Shown here: positions 10,003 to 18,626 of the stretch, piece after piece | Layout: each line of letters opens with the position of its first letter | Numbering within the stretch: the first letter of the stretch is position 1 | NCBI RefSeq assembly: GCF_003056725.1 | Contig: NZ_QBKZ01000016.1 | Span: forward strand, 348,119 to 412,118 | Length of the DNA: 64,000 bases | Direction: 5' to 3' | From: Mangrovicoccus ximenensis | Lineage (GTDB): Bacteria; Pseudomonadota; Alphaproteobacteria; Rhodobacterales; Rhodobacteraceae | The notes under the pieces: generated by a model | Seen by the model: the letters and a program-made list of their open reading frames with translations, nothing else | Database searches by the model: none | What the model was told of the DNA's origin: nothing | Program-made: the position numbers and the translations under genes

Positions 10003-10415
10003 TCAGCCATCGGCCGGAACCCTGCGCAGAAGCGGACGGAAGAGCTTTGCCATGTTGAAGGCAGAGAAAAGAGCAAAGCAGACCCCCCAAAAAACGCCAC
10101 AGCTCCGCAGGATCTCGATGTACCAATCGCGATCCGCCCAGCTTGGCTCGAGAACCGGCGGCGGATCTGCGGCCAGCAGGAGCACTCCCATGGGAACCAT
10201 GGTCCACAAGAGGAATACCGCTCCGCAAAGCTTGGCGCCCTTTTGGGACGTCTGCGAGACCGGCTCGTAGACCTTATGGAGATGTTCCGCTTCGCCAGCT
10301 TGTCCGGTTCCCGGCCCAGCACCCGCCGTTGCCGCGCCAGCATGGCCCGGTTCAGGCGCGCGAAGCTGCGCGGACCGGTCAAGATGACTATCAATAGGAA
10401 GCCGACGAGGACCAT
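10003..10415 (-). pseudogene. Small membrane protein gene interrupted by a frameshift
   Basis: Two overlapping minus-strand frames together give one plausible protein. The first begins at ATG 10415 with a hydrophobic helix (MVLVGFLLIVIL) followed by a basic stretch ending in GREPDKLAK. About 10280-10300 the sense moves to another frame, starting at EHLHKVYEPVSQ. This continues through two hydrophobic helices (AVFLLWTMVPMGVLLLAA and GVFWGVCFALFSAF) to the stop at 10003. Neither frame alone makes sense on the other side of this point. The product would be a three-helix membrane protein of about 135 residues of unknown function. The start is uncertain because no good ribosome site precedes it. 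Confidence 0.45.
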
Positions 10416-10579
10416 GCCGCTATGGCGATCAGGACTTCCCGCCGGAAGGCCTCTGGGCCGATCTCGTCCGGACAACCGGCTTGCGGGGAAGGACGGGCAT
10501 CGGAATGGACCATGGATTGAAATCACTCGGGAAACCGCCCCGCCATCCTTTCCGGCCCCGCGATTTCGGTCAAGCGGCA

Positions 10580-10614
10580 AAGCAAAGGCCCCCGCCGATC
10601 GCTCGGCAGGGGCC
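10580..10614 (-). terminator. Rho-independent terminator after rplP
   Basis: On the minus strand, 12-bp arms (10603-10614 with 10587-10598, one mismatch, loop of four) form a very GC-rich hairpin followed by TTTGCTTTG. It lies 31 bp behind the rplP stop and marks the 3' end of the S10 transcript here. Confidence 0.75.
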
Positions 10615-10644
10615 CCTGAACTGTCTCGCTTGCGCGATCCGGTC

Positions 10645-11058
10645 TTACCAGTCCTCGCGGACCACGACGCGGGTCTTGATCGGCAGCTTCATGGCGGCCA
10701 GACGCAGCGCCTCGCGGGCGGTTGCTTCCGGAACGCCTTCGAGCTCGAACATCACCCGGCCCGGCTTGACCTTGCAGGCCCAGTAATCGACCGAACCTTT
10801 ACCTTTACCCATCCGGACTTCGGTGGGCTTGGAGGTCACGGGCAGGTCCGGGAAGATCCGGATCCAGACACGGCCCTGACGCTTCATGTGACGCGTCATG
10901 GCACGGCGGGCTGCCTCGATCTGGCGGGCGGTGACGCGCTCGGGCTCCACCGCTTTCAGACCGTAGTGACCGAAGGCCAGATCGGACCCACCCTTGGCTT
11001 CGCCATGGATGCGGCCCTTGAACTGCTTGCGGAATTTCGTACGCTTTGGCTGAAGCAT
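10645..11058 (-). CDS. rplP: 50S ribosomal protein L16
   Basis: 137-residue L16, a component of the large-subunit A-site/central protuberance region. The protein begins [16 protein letters not shown] and contains [22 protein letters not shown] and [13 protein letters not shown], all diagnostic; the length is normal for Alphaproteobacteria. It is the last gene of the S10 group in this window, 11 bp behind rpsC. In most bacteria rpmC and rpsQ follow immediately; here a terminator and unrelated genes follow instead. Confidence 0.98.
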   Translation of the reverse strand: MLQPKRTKFRKQFKGRIHGEAKGGSDLAFGHYGLKAVEPERVTARQIEAARRAMTRHMKRQGRVWIRIFPDLPVTSKPTEVRMGKGKGSVDYWACKVKPGRVMFELEGVPEATAREALRLAAMKLPIKTRVVVREDW

Positions 11059-11069
11059 TATCTTATTCC

Positions 11070-11801
11070 TTACCGGTCGTTGTCGCGGTTGCGACGACGA
11101 TCACCGCCGGCGCCGCGGGGGGACGGACCGTCCTGCAGCTCCTGCGCCTTGCGATCCCGTGCGGACGGATCATGTTCCATGATCTCGCCTTTGAAGATCC
11201 AGGTCTTGATGCCGATGATGCCGTAGGGCGTCATGGCTTCGGCGGTCGCGTAATCGATGTCGGCCCGCAGCGTGTGCAGCGGAACGCGGCCCTCGCGGTA
11301 CCACTCGGTGCGCGCGATCTCGGCGCCGCCCAGACGGCCGGCGACGTTCACGCGGATGCCGAGCGAGCCCATGCGCATGGCGTTCTGCACCGCGCGCTTC
11401 ATGGCACGGCGGAAGGACACCCGGCGCTCCAGCTGCTGGGCGATGGATTCGGCAACCAGCTGCGCGTCGAGTTCCGGCTTGCGGACTTCGACGATGTTCA
11501 GGTGCAGCTCGGAGGCGGTCATCGCGGCCAGCTTCTTGCGCAGGACTTCGATGTCCGCGCCTTTCTTGCCGATGATGACGCCCGGACGCGCAGTGTGAAC
11601 CGTGACGCGGCACTTCTTGTGCGGGCGCTCGATGATCACGCGGCTGACGCCGGCCTGCTTGCATTCCTTCTTGATGAACTCGCGGATCTTGATGTCCTCG
11701 AGAAGAAGGTCGCCGTAGTCCTTGGTGTCTGCGTACCAGCGGCTGTCCCAGGTGCGGTTGACCTGGAGACGCATGCCGATCGGATTGACTTTATGACCCA
11801 T
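11070..11801 (-). CDS. rpsC: 30S ribosomal protein S3
   Basis: 243-residue S3 with the N-terminal [18 protein letters not shown], the KH domain motif [14 protein letters not shown]-like segment ([19 protein letters not shown]) and the C-terminal conserved [18 protein letters not shown]. It lines the mRNA entry channel. The charged tail rich in R, D and N after residue 215 is normal for alphaproteobacteria. Start ATG 11801 overlaps the rplV stop by one base (TAATG), indicating translational coupling. Confidence 0.98.
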   Translation of the reverse strand: MGHKVNPIGMRLQVNRTWDSRWYADTKDYGDLLLEDIKIREFIKKECKQAGVSRVIIERPHKKCRVTVHTARPGVIIGKKGADIEVLRKKLAAMTASELHLNIVEVRKPELDAQLVAESIAQQLERRVSFRRAMKRAVQNAMRMGSLGIRVNVAGRLGGAEIARTEWYREGRVPLHTLRADIDYATAEAMTPYGIIGIKTWIFKGEIMEHDPSARDRKAQELQDGPSPRGAGGDRRRNRDNDR

Positions 11802-12181
11802 TAGGCTTGCTCCTCGACCTGGCGGACCTTGATGGTCAGCTCGCTGAACGGCTTCATGATCTTGCCATAGCGGCCACGCGCCCGCGGACGGCCGCGCTTC
11901 ATGACCAGGTTCTTGCCGACGAAGGCTTCTGCCACGACGAGCTCATCCACATCCAGGTTGTGGTTGTTCTCTGCGTTGGCGATCGCCGATTGCAGGCACT
12001 TCTTGACGTCTGCCGCGATCCGCTTCTCGGAGAAGGTGAGGTCGGCCAGGGCCTTCTCGACCTTCTTGCCGCGGATCAGCTGCGCGACGAGGTTCAGTTT
12101 CTGCGGGCTGGTGCGAAGCATGCGGACTTTCGCCATTGCCTCGTTCTCAGCCACGCGGCGGGGATTCTTTTCCTTGCCCAT
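11801..12181 (-). CDS. rplV: 50S ribosomal protein L22
   Basis: 126-residue L22, which reaches into the peptide exit tunnel through its beta-hairpin. Recognised by [23 protein letters not shown], the [18 protein letters not shown] segment and the [14 protein letters not shown] hairpin. Length and N-terminal extension ([19 protein letters not shown]) are as in Rhodobacterales. It starts 3 bp behind the rpsS stop. Confidence 0.98.
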   Translation of the reverse strand: MGKEKNPRRVAENEAMAKVRMLRTSPQKLNLVAQLIRGKKVEKALADLTFSEKRIAADVKKCLQSAIANAENNHNLDVDELVVAEAFVGKNLVMKRGRPRARGRYGKIMKPFSELTIKVRQVEEQA

Positions 12182-12184
12182 GGC

Positions 12185-12463
12185 TTATTTCCGCTTCGCT
12201 TTCTTGTCCGCCGCGTGACCGTAATAGGTCCGGGTCGGAGAATATTCACCGAACTTCTGGCCGATCATGTCCTCGGAGACGTTCACCGGGATATGCTTGT
12301 GGCCATTGTACACGCCGAAGGTGAGACCCACGAACTGCGGCAGGATCGTCGAACGGCGCGACCAGATCTTGATGACTTCGTTGCGCCCGGATTCCCGGGA
12401 CTTCTCGGCCTTCTTGAGGACGTAAGCGTCCACGAAAGGCCCTTTCCAAACGGAGCGTGCCAT
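12185..12463 (-). CDS. rpsS: 30S ribosomal protein S19
   Basis: 92-residue S19, which contacts 16S rRNA helix 42 and the A-site tRNA with S13. Diagnostic segments are [39 protein letters not shown] and the C-terminal [20 protein letters not shown]. Complete, with a 3-bp gap to rplB on one side and rplV on the other. Confidence 0.98.
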   Translation of the reverse strand: MARSVWKGPFVDAYVLKKAEKSRESGRNEVIKIWSRRSTILPQFVGLTFGVYNGHKHIPVNVSEDMIGQKFGEYSPTRTYYGHAADKKAKRK

Positions 12464-12466
12464 GGA

Positions 12467-13309
12467 TTAGCGGCCCTTCTTCTTGGCGTGACGCGAGCGG
12501 ATGATGAGCTTCTGCGACGCCTTGTTGGTGTTGCGGGTGCGCATGCCCTTGGTGTCCTTGCCCCACGGGGTAACCGGGGTACGGCCACCGGAGGTGCGGC
12601 CTTCACCACCACCGTGCGGGTGGTCGATCGGGTTCATGACAACACCGCGGACGGACGGACGGATGCCCTTGTGGCGCATGCGGCCGGCCTTGCCGAAGTT
12701 CTGGTTCGAGTTGTCCGGGTTCGACACGGCACCGACGGTGGCCATGCATTCCTGGCGGACCAGACGCAGTTCGCCCGACGACAGGCGGATCTGGGCGTAG
12801 CCCCCGTCACGGCCGACGAACTGGGCGTAGGTGCCTGCAGCGCGGGCGATCTGGCCGCCTTTGCCGGGCTTCATCTCGATGTTGTGGACGATCGTGCCGA
12901 TCGGCAGGCCCGAGAACGGCATTGCGTTGCCCGGCTTGATGTCTGCCTTTGCGGAGGCCACGACCTTGTCGCCGACAGCAAGACGCTGGGGCGCGAGGAT
13001 GTAGGCCTGCTCGCCGTCTTCGTACTTGATCAGCGCAATGAAGGCGGTCCGGTTCGGGTCGTATTCGATCCGCTCGACGGTGGCCGCCACATCGAATTTG
13101 CGACGCTTGAAATCGACGACGCGGTACAGGCGCTTCGCGCCACCGCCACGACGGCGAGAGGTGATCCGTCCGGTATTGTTCCGGCCGCCCGACTTGGTCA
13201 GACCCTCAGTGAGGGATTTGACCGGACGCCCTTTCCAAAGCTCCGAACGGTCGATCAGAACCAGCCCACGCTGGCCAGGCGTCGTCGGTTTATACGACTT
13301 GAGTGCCAT
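12467..13309 (-). CDS. rplB: 50S ribosomal protein L2
   Basis: 280-residue L2, the 23S rRNA-binding protein needed for subunit joining and peptidyl transfer. It opens with [15 protein letters not shown] and carries [22 protein letters not shown]-type rRNA-binding sequence and the universally conserved [13 protein letters not shown] loop with the catalytic-centre histidine. Length is typical. Its upstream neighbour on the same strand is not rplW but a small secreted-protein gene, and a terminator separates it from rplW, so rplB must have its own promoter at about 13310-13430. Confidence 0.98.
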   Translation of the reverse strand: MALKSYKPTTPGQRGLVLIDRSELWKGRPVKSLTEGLTKSGGRNNTGRITSRRRGGGAKRLYRVVDFKRRKFDVAATVERIEYDPNRTAFIALIKYEDGEQAYILAPQRLAVGDKVVASAKADIKPGNAMPFSGLPIGTIVHNIEMKPGKGGQIARAAGTYAQFVGRDGGYAQIRLSSGELRLVRQECMATVGAVSNPDNSNQNFGKAGRMRHKGIRPSVRGVVMNPIDHPHGGGEGRTSGGRTPVTPWGKDTKGMRTRNTNKASQKLIIRSRHAKKKGR

Positions 13310-13333
13310 AGTTTCTGTCTTCCGTTGTTAGAG

Positions 13334-13370
13334 GGCCCCGTAGGTCCCAGTAATGTAGGCCCCCGTAGGT
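13334..13370 (-). repeat. Short direct repeat in the rplB leader
   Basis: Two near-identical 12-mers, GGCCCCGTAGGT at 13334-13345 and GCCCCCGTAGGT at 13359-13370, lie 25-60 bases before the rplB start. On the transcript they read ACCTACGGGGCC-like twice, spaced by 25 nt. They could be part of an autoregulatory leader, but this is inference. Confidence 0.35.
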
Positions 13371-13429
13371 GCCCGTATTCAAAAGCTGCGGCCCCGGAGC
13401 GAATCCGAGGCCGTTCAGGTCCGCCGCGT

Positions 13430-13966
13430 TTAACAGAAGGGTGACACCGCGTCCAGAGGAGACGATCCGATTGAAGCACTTCCGCTCCGAATGTCCGCTC
13501 TCCGCCTTGCCGGGCCAGGCAGCTCAGCGGTCGCCAAGCACGATCCAGGACGGCGCCGAAAGTTCCGGAACTGCGGAACCGTAATTGTTTTTCCAGGGCC
13601 GTGACGTGACCCGGCAGCGCAGACCGGAAGCTCGAGATCGGCGCGGTCCTTGCGCGCCGCGAAGAAGGACAGCGTGTCCACCGCCGGGATACGCCTCACA
13701 TTGACAGACATGTCCGCCAGGGCCTTGTCCACATCATAGCCCGGCTTGTCCGCTTCGCGCTGAACGAAGGCACCGCAGACCGCCAGCATGCCGTCGATCT
13801 TTCCGATCGCGTAGAAGAGGTCGGTTCTCGGCCCGCTCTTCCACGGGATCACCGCGCTCTCGACTCCGTCATGGTACCGCATCCTGGCATCCGCCGCCGC
13901 GCAGGGACCGCTGCCGACCAAGGCGACAGCGAGCGCAAGGGCAAGCGTCACATTCCGCACCATCAT
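13430..13966 (-). CDS. Small secreted protein of unknown function inside the S10 cluster
   Basis: 178-residue product beginning MMVRNVTLALALAVALVGSG with a clear Sec signal peptide and an AAA-D cleavage region; the mature part starts ADARMRYHDGVESAV. ATG 13966 is preceded by GGGAGGGACGGAA, a strong ribosome site; longer in-frame starts lack one. The first 125 residues look like real coding sequence with two cysteines, but the last 50 are rich in R, P and S and may result from a frameshift near 13590. Secreted-protein genes of this size occur between rplW and rplB in other Rhodobacterales. No domain is recognised. Confidence 0.55.
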   Translation of the reverse strand: MMVRNVTLALALAVALVGSGPCAAADARMRYHDGVESAVIPWKSGPRTDLFYAIGKIDGMLAVCGAFVQREADKPGYDVDKALADMSVNVRRIPAVDTLSFFAARKDRADLELPVCAAGSRHGPGKTITVPQFRNFRRRPGSCLATAELPGPARRRADIRSGSASIGSSPLDAVSPFC

Positions 13967-14050
13967 TTCCGTCCCTCCCGGTAACCTCCCGAGAGCGTCG
14001 GCCGACGGGCCCGCCGCTTCAATGACACAGATCAACCCAGAATTGCATGT

Positions 14051-14080
14051 AAAAAAGGGCCCCCGCATAGCGGAGGCCCT
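14051..14080 (-). terminator. Rho-independent terminator after rplW
   Basis: Minus-strand hairpin with arms 14071-14080 and 14057-14067 (AGGGCCTCCGC paired with GCGGGGGCCCT, loop TAT) followed by TTTTTT. It lies 20 bp behind the rplW stop and separates rpsJ-rplC-rplD-rplW from the rplB part of the cluster. Confidence 0.85.
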
Positions 14081-14100
14081 CCCGAAGCTTTCCAACCGGA

Positions 14101-14397
14101 TCAGAGACCGGTGGAGACGTCGATCGTGTTGCCCTCTTCGAGCGTCACGTATGCTTTCTTGACGTCCTTGCGCTTGCCCAGCATGCCGCGGAAGCGCTTG
14201 ACCTTGCCCTTGGTGATGGTCGTGTTCACGGCCTTCACCTTGACGCCGAACAGGTTTTCCACTGCTTCCTTGACCTGCGGCTTCGTCGCGTCGATGGCGA
14301 CTTCGAAGACAACCGCGTTGGCCTCGGAGGCCATGGTGGCCTTCTCGGTGATGATCGGACGACGGACGATGTCGTAATGTTCCGGCTTCACGCTCAT
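14101..14397 (-). CDS. rplW: 50S ribosomal protein L23
   Basis: 98-residue L23, located at the peptide tunnel exit where it docks trigger factor and SRP. Diagnostic segments are [41 protein letters not shown] and [18 protein letters not shown]. Complete; its start overlaps the rplD stop by 4 bp (ATGA). A terminator follows. Confidence 0.98.
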   Translation of the reverse strand: MSVKPEHYDIVRRPIITEKATMASEANAVVFEVAIDATKPQVKEAVENLFGVKVKAVNTTITKGKVKRFRGMLGKRKDVKKAYVTLEEGNTIDVSTGL

Positions 14398-15014
14398 TTC
14401 AGGCGAGCCTCCAGAGCTTCGAGTCCTGCCTTCGTGACGACCAGGGTGTCACGCTTCAGGATATCGTACACGTTGGCGCCCTGGCTCGGCAGCACATCGA
14501 CACCTTCGATGTTGGCCGCGGCCTTGGCGAAGTTCTCGTTGACTGCCGCGCCGTCGATGACCAGCGCACGCTTCCAGCCGAGGTTCTTGACCGCAGCTGC
14601 GAGCAGCTTGGTCTTGGCTTCGGCGAGGTTCGCGTCCTCGATCACGATCAGCTCACCCGCCTTCTGCTTCGCGCTCAGCGCGTGCTTCAGGCCGAGCTTG
14701 CGGAATTTCTTCGGCAGGTCGTGCTCGTGCGAACGCGGGGTCGGGCCCTTGTAGACGCCACCCTTGCGGAAGATCGGTGCGTTGCGGTCGCCGTGACGGG
14801 CGCCGCCAGAGCCTTTCTGGCGCACGATCTTCTTAGTCGAGTAGCTGGTCTCCGAGCGGGTCTTCACCTTGTGGGTGCCCTGCTGCATGCGCGCACGCTG
14901 CCAGCGGACCACACGGTGCAGGATGTCCGCACGCGGCTCCAGGCCGAAGATGTCGTCGTTCAGATCGACTTCGCCGGCTTCACCCGCGTCGAGCTTGATA
15001 ACGGGAGCTTTCAT
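14394..15014 (-). CDS. rplD: 50S ribosomal protein L4
   Basis: 206-residue L4, with the tunnel-lining loop [30 protein letters not shown] and the closing segment [24 protein letters not shown]4 also acts as autogenous regulator of the S10 operon in some bacteria. The start shares one base with the rplC stop at 15014 and the stop overlaps rplW, so the three genes are translationally coupled. Confidence 0.98.
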   Translation of the reverse strand: MKAPVIKLDAGEAGEVDLNDDIFGLEPRADILHRVVRWQRARMQQGTHKVKTRSETSYSTKKIVRQKGSGGARHGDRNAPIFRKGGVYKGPTPRSHEHDLPKKFRKLGLKHALSAKQKAGELIVIEDANLAEAKTKLLAAAVKNLGWKRALVIDGAAVNENFAKAAANIEGVDVLPSQGANVYDILKRDTLVVTKAGLEALEARLK

Positions 15015-15745
15015 TATTCATTCCCTCCTTCGGCCGGAGCCTCGGCGGGGGCCTCAACGGCCGCAGCTTCCGCAGCTTTCAGAGCGGCCGGGAACGGCAC
15101 GCCTTCCGGCAGCTTCTTCTTGACGGCGTCCTTGACGGTGACCCAGCCACCCTTCGAGCCGGGAACCGCGCCCTTGACCATGATCAGGCCACGGTCGGCA
15201 TCGGTGCGGACGACTTCCAGGTTTTGCGTGGTGACACGGGCAGCACCCATGTGACCGGCCATTTTCTTGCCCTTGAAGACCTTGCCCGGATCCTGACACT
15301 GGCCGGTGGAGCCGTGCGAACGGTGCGAGATCGAGACGCCGTGCGAGGCGCGCAGGCCGCCGAAGTTGTGCCGCTTCATGGCACCGGCGAAACCTTTACC
15401 GATCGAGGTGCCCGAGACGTCGACCTTCTGGCCGGCAACATAGTGCTCGGCGGAGATCTCGGCCCCGACCTCGATCAGGTTCTCGGGAGCGACGCGGAAT
15501 TCGACCAGCTTGCGCTTCGGCGCAACCGAAGCGGCGGCGAAGTGGCCGCGCATGGCCTTGGAAACCCGCTTGGCCTTTGCAGTGCCGGCGCCGAGCTGGA
15601 CTGCGGAATAGCCGTCCTTGTCGGCGGTGCGCTGTGCAACCACCTGCAGGGTGTCGAGCTGAAGCACGGTCACCGGGATCTGGCGGCCGTCTTCCATGAA
15701 CAGGCGGGTCATGCCCACCTTCTTGGCGATAATACCGGAGCGCAT
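15014..15745 (-). CDS. rplC: 50S ribosomal protein L3
   Basis: 243-residue L3, which nucleates large-subunit assembly near the peptidyl transferase centre. Recognised by [16 protein letters not shown], the [21 protein letters not shown] segment and [23 protein letters not shown], containing the glutamine that is methylated in many bacteria. The C-terminus has an Ala/Glu/Pro-rich extension common in Rhodobacterales. 15 bp separate it from rpsJ. Confidence 0.98.
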   Translation of the reverse strand: MRSGIIAKKVGMTRLFMEDGRQIPVTVLQLDTLQVVAQRTADKDGYSAVQLGAGTAKAKRVSKAMRGHFAAASVAPKRKLVEFRVAPENLIEVGAEISAEHYVAGQKVDVSGTSIGKGFAGAMKRHNFGGLRASHGVSISHRSHGSTGQCQDPGKVFKGKKMAGHMGAARVTTQNLEVVRTDADRGLIMVKGAVPGSKGGWVTVKDAVKKKLPEGVPFPAALKAAEAAAVEAPAEAPAEGGNE

Positions 15746-15760
15746 AGTCCTATACTCTCC

Positions 15761-16069
15761 TTACACCTTGATCTCGACGTCGACGCCGGCAGCCAGGTCG
15801 AGCTTCATCAGAGCATCGACGGTCTGCGGGGTCGGATCGACGATGTCGAGCAGACGCTTGTGGGTGCGGATCTCGAACTGGTCGCGCGACTTCTTGTCGA
15901 CGTGCGGACCGCGGAGAACCGTGAATTTCTCGATCTTGTTCGGCAGCGGGATGGGCCCGCGCACCTGTGCGCCCGTGCGCTTGGCGGTATTGACGATTTC
16001 CTGGGTGCTGGCGTCCAGAACCCGGTAGTCAAACGCCTTCAGCCGGATGCGAATGTTTTGGCTTTGCAT
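15761..16069 (-). CDS. rpsJ: 30S ribosomal protein S10
   Basis: 102-residue S10 (also NusE, the NusB/NusG partner in antitermination). It begins [19 protein letters not shown] and ends in the conserved segment [22 protein letters not shown]. It is the first gene of the S10 operon, so the promoter should lie in 16070-16220, a stretch that also contains the small hairpin CGCGCCTTTTGGCGCG at about 16156-16171. Confidence 0.98.
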   Translation of the reverse strand: MQSQNIRIRLKAFDYRVLDASTQEIVNTAKRTGAQVRGPIPLPNKIEKFTVLRGPHVDKKSRDQFEIRTHKRLLDIVDPTPQTVDALMKLDLAAGVDVEIKV

Positions 16070-16221
16070 GTGTTTATGCTTTCGCGGCTTAGGAAACGAG
16101 AGGTGGAGCGCACATCATTATGCGCCCCACTTGCATTCCCGAAGGTCTTGGGGGTCGCGCCTTTTGGCGCGAAACGGACAGATTCGCAAGGGGTTTTCGC
16201 CCCCGGAACCGTCCGCATTTC

Positions 16222-16257
16222 AAAAAGAGAAGGATGCGGAACCGAAGTCCCGCATCC
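16222..16257 (-). terminator. Rho-independent terminator, probably of tuf
   Basis: Minus-strand hairpin with 8-bp arms GGATGCGG/CCGCATCC (16250-16257 with 16232-16239) and a TTCTCTTTTTG tail. It follows a stop codon that may be the end of tuf, the usual gene before rpsJ in this group. Confidence 0.75.
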
Positions 16258-16275
16258 CCCGTCTGATCGCCGAGA

Positions 16276-16290
16276 TTACTCGATGGCGGC
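16276..16290 (-). pseudogene. tuf: Possible last codons of tuf (elongation factor Tu)
   Basis: On the minus strand the bases read Ala-Ala-Ile-Glu-stop, matching the usual C-terminal end of EF-Tu, and are followed by a terminator and then by rpsJ, the normal order in Rhodobacterales. Upstream of these codons the sequence changes to the border of an IS110 element. Only a few codons support the call, so it is tentative and rests mainly on position. Confidence 0.35.
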
Positions 16291-16375
16291 GCCGCTTCCC
16301 GCCGGAGCACGGCCACGAATGACATGCCTGGCTGTGCCGGCGGCGTGCGGTTCTTCTCCGGCAAGGATATTCACG

Positions 16376-17765
16376 ATGACCAACAGAACCATCGGCATCG
16401 ATCTCGCCACAAGGGGCGATCATGTCGCCCAGATCCATGGCAACGGCCGGCCAGTCGGCCGCCCGGTCCGCTTCCGGCACGACGCAGCCTCGCTCGATGC
16501 CTTCCTGGCGCGGGCGATCGAGGGCATCCGCACCGGCGACGGCGTCCTTGCCGTCATGGAACCCACCGGAATGAGCTGGTTCCCCGTTGCGCACAGGCTC
16601 GCCGACAGCGGGATCGCCGCGACCCGCGTCAAGGGCAAGCGCGTCAGGGCGCTGCGCCGCCATCTCTCCGAACACGCCAAGACCGATCTTGCGGATGCGC
16701 AGGTGCTGGCCGCCAGTCCGGGCTTCGGGGGACCGGAGCTCGATCCGCTCCATAGTCCCGCCCCGAAGAGCCACGCCCTGCAGCGCCTGACCAAGCAGCG
16801 CAGCCGCTTCCGGGATGCGATCGCCGCGGCCAAGCGCCGGCTTCTCGGCCTGATCCGCTGGGCATCCCCGGCGCTGGAGCGCGTCCTGCCCGACCTCGGC
16901 ACCCGCCTCCCGGCCGCGCTGCTGCAGCGCTGGGTCGATCCCGAAGTGACCCTCAAGGCGCGCAAGACCACCATCGCGACCTTCATCGCCAGGCATGCCA
17001 GCGGCAATCCCCCCATGGCGGCCCCTTCGCCGACGCCCTCGTCGAGGGGCTGCGCCGGGCCGCCCGCGAAGCCCGCGACCTGCACCGCAGGCATGTCGGC
17101 CCCGCCGAGCTGCAGGCAGAAATCGCCATCGAGGCCGGCGTCCTGAACGCTCACATGGCCGCGCGCGCCGAACTGGATCGCAAGATCGAGGCGCTTTGCA
17201 CCGAATTGCAGCCCGGGGATGTGCTGCGCCCCATCCCCGGAGCCGGACGCCATCTCGCGCCGGTCCTGTCCGGCCTGCTCCACAGCGCCGACCGGGTCCG
17301 GTCCGAACGTCACATCCGCGGTTTCCGCGGCTTGTTCCCGCGCCGGTCGGACAGCGGCGGAACGGAACGGCCCGGCCAGAAGATCACGCAGGGTGGAAAC
17401 GACCGCATCAAGCGCGCCCTGATGCTCGCCGCAGACACGGCCCGCAAGATCGGCCCCGGCCTGGCCGAGGTCTGCTGGCGGCTGGTGACCGGCAGGGGCA
17501 TCATCACGAGCAGGCCCTCTGCGCCGTCGCCAACCGGCTCGTCAACCGCATCTTTCGCGTGCTGCGATCCGGCAAGCCCTGCATCCTCCGCGACCGGGAC
17601 GGACGCGAGATCACCCTCGCCGAGGCAAGGGCGATTGTCGCTGCACGCTACACCGTGCCGGACGCCATTCGTGCCACGCGCCGCGCCGACAGGAGTCCCA
17701 TCGCCGCCCGAACCCGGAAAAACGCACTGCGCTACCGGTACAAGATCACTTCGCCGTTGGCATCG
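16376..17765 (+). mobile_element. IS110-family transposase, broken by two frameshifts
   Basis: The DEDD transposase starts at ATG 16376 (MTNRTIGIDLATRGDHVAQ) and shows the N-terminal D in GIDLA, E in VMEPTG and the D pair in HAKTDLADAQVLA. The C-terminal IS116/IS110/IS902 domain shows [16 protein letters not shown] and [17 protein letters not shown]. Translation needs three frames: the first ends at a C6 run near 17011-17016, the second at a GGGG near 17494-17497, the third runs through [20 protein letters not shown] and [20 protein letters not shown] to about 17760. Both shifts are at homopolymers. As read, the element is inactive. It sits directly on the 3' end of tuf, so it or a later rearrangement removed the rest of that gene. 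Confidence 0.85.
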
Positions 17766-17797
17766 CCCGGGCCTGCATCCGGCGCGGCAAACGGGGG

Positions 17798-17832
17798 CGC
17801 CATCGGTCCCGGACCAGTGGCGCCGCGACGGC
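17798..17832. repeat. 35-bp short inverted-repeat unit, copy 1
   Basis: This unit (core GGACCAGTGGCG) recurs at 18067-18101 with three differences. Its ends form a short imperfect inverted repeat (GCCATCG...CGACGGC here). It lies at the IS110/IS21 border, in front of the IstB-like reading frame. Confidence 0.5.
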
Positions 17833-18212
17833 GCGCCCCTCAACGCCGCCGGCCTCGCCAACAAGCGCGACGCCGCAGCGCGCGCCGACCGCCAAGGGCG
17901 GACAGCCGACCTGCTGGGACGCCTCGACTTCCCGATCCTCGGCGCGCCCGGCTGTCTCCCTTTTGCCCGGACCGGAGGGCAGCTGCTCCGTCACCTGATC
18001 CGCCGCCCTTGCGAATGCACCTCGATCACCGTCACGGCGACCCCGGCCTTCGGCGAATGGCCCGTTCGCCATCGGTCTCGGACCAGTGGCGACGCGATGG
18101 CTCGCTGTTCGGCGACGCCAAGATGACAACCGCGCTCCTCGACCGTCTCACCCACCACTGCGAGATCCTAGAAACAGGCAACGAGAGCTGGCGCTTCGAG
18201 AACCGCGCCTGA
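17833..18212 (+). pseudogene. IS21-family helper ATPase IstB, degenerate 3' part
   Basis: Recognised from [28 protein letters not shown], which corresponds to the IstB sensor region (normally LDELGYLPF), then [12 protein letters not shown] and, in another frame, [34 protein letters not shown], the standard IstB C-terminus. The Walker A part is absent and a 35-bp repeat unit is inserted between FGEWP and the FGDAK segment, shifting the frame. The element is dead. It lies between the IS110 element and an integrase stump. Confidence 0.75.
18067..18101. repeat. 35-bp short inverted-repeat unit, copy 2, inside istB
   Basis: Second copy of the unit at 17798-17832; 32 of 35 bases agree. Here the ends GCCATCG and CGATGGC are a perfect 7-bp inverted repeat. 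It interrupts the IstB reading frame exactly between conserved FGEWP and the FGDAK part, so it looks like an insertion rather than a gene segment. Confidence 0.6.
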
Positions 18213-18214
18213 GC

Positions 18215-18335
18215 TCAAGCAAGCTGGCCCGACACGGCTGCGCCACCTGAAAGCTGCGCCGCGTCGGGCCAGCTTGAGACCCGAAAAGCGGGTCCCTATT
18301 CGGAGCTTAAACCGGGTCCCCTTTCGGCTCTGACT
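18215..18335. mobile_element. Right end of the IS21-type element
   Basis: Behind the IstB stop there is an inverted repeat (CAAGCTGGCCCGAC at about 18218 and its complement at about 18264-18278), then the sequence GCGGGTCCCTATTCGG followed by CCGGGTCCCCTTTCGG. Tandem GGGTCCCTnTTCGG motifs are typical of the multiple transposase-binding repeats at IS21 ends. The integrase sequence begins directly behind. Confidence 0.6.
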
Positions 18336-18337
18336 CA

Positions 18338-18509
18338 ATTTTGGTGCGCGCAGCCGGCACCAGCGCGAGAAATCGGCCCAGTCCTGCGCATAGGCCCGCA
18401 GCGTGTTGTCGGAAGCCGAGGCGCGGGCGTAATCCTGCGCGGCCTCGGCGAGCTGTTCCATCGCAGCGCTCGGCGCGGCCGGGGCCGGCCGGCGTTCAGT
18501 GTCGTCCAT
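18338..18509 (-). pseudogene. N-terminal stump of a tyrosine recombinase/integrase
   Basis: ATG 18509 has a GGGAGG ribosome site. After a short Pro/Ala-rich leader comes LAEAAQDYARASASDNTLRAYAQDWADFSRWCR, the SAM-like core-binding domain of a phage-type integrase. After RWCR the frame enters the IS21 end and the catalytic domain with the R-H-R-Y residues is missing. The integrase was therefore interrupted by the IS21 insertion or lost by a deletion starting from it. Confidence 0.7.
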
Positions 18510-18576
18510 GGCGTCTCCGCCTCCCTGCTCGATGTTTTTCGGCAGGTTACCGGACGTGAGGGGGCGAGGCAAGTGA

Positions 18577-18612
18577 CGGCGGTTTGTTTCGATATAAATC
18601 GAAAAACCGCCG
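18577..18612 (-). terminator. 36-bp hairpin behind the phospholipase D gene
   Basis: CGGCGGTTT and TTTCGAT are repeated in complement (ATCGAAA, AAACCGCCG) around a short ATA loop, with a 2-base bulge. It lies 15 bp behind the stop of the PLD-family gene and in front of the integrase. There is no T-run outside the stem, so terminator function is only likely. Confidence 0.45.
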
Positions 18613-18626
18613 CATTGGCCAAGGCG

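Noticed and set aside
13255-13479. Second small ORF between rplB and the secreted-protein gene
   Set aside because: It overlaps the rplB start, has no ribosome site and is Arg-rich without pattern. It might be the shifted end of the secreted-protein gene but not a separate gene.
16376-17765. Programmed frameshifting in the IS110 transposase
   Set aside because: IS110 transposases are normally made from a single frame. The shift sites are plain C6 and G4 runs without the usual slippery A6G-type heptamer or stimulatory structure, so mutation or sequence error is more likely.
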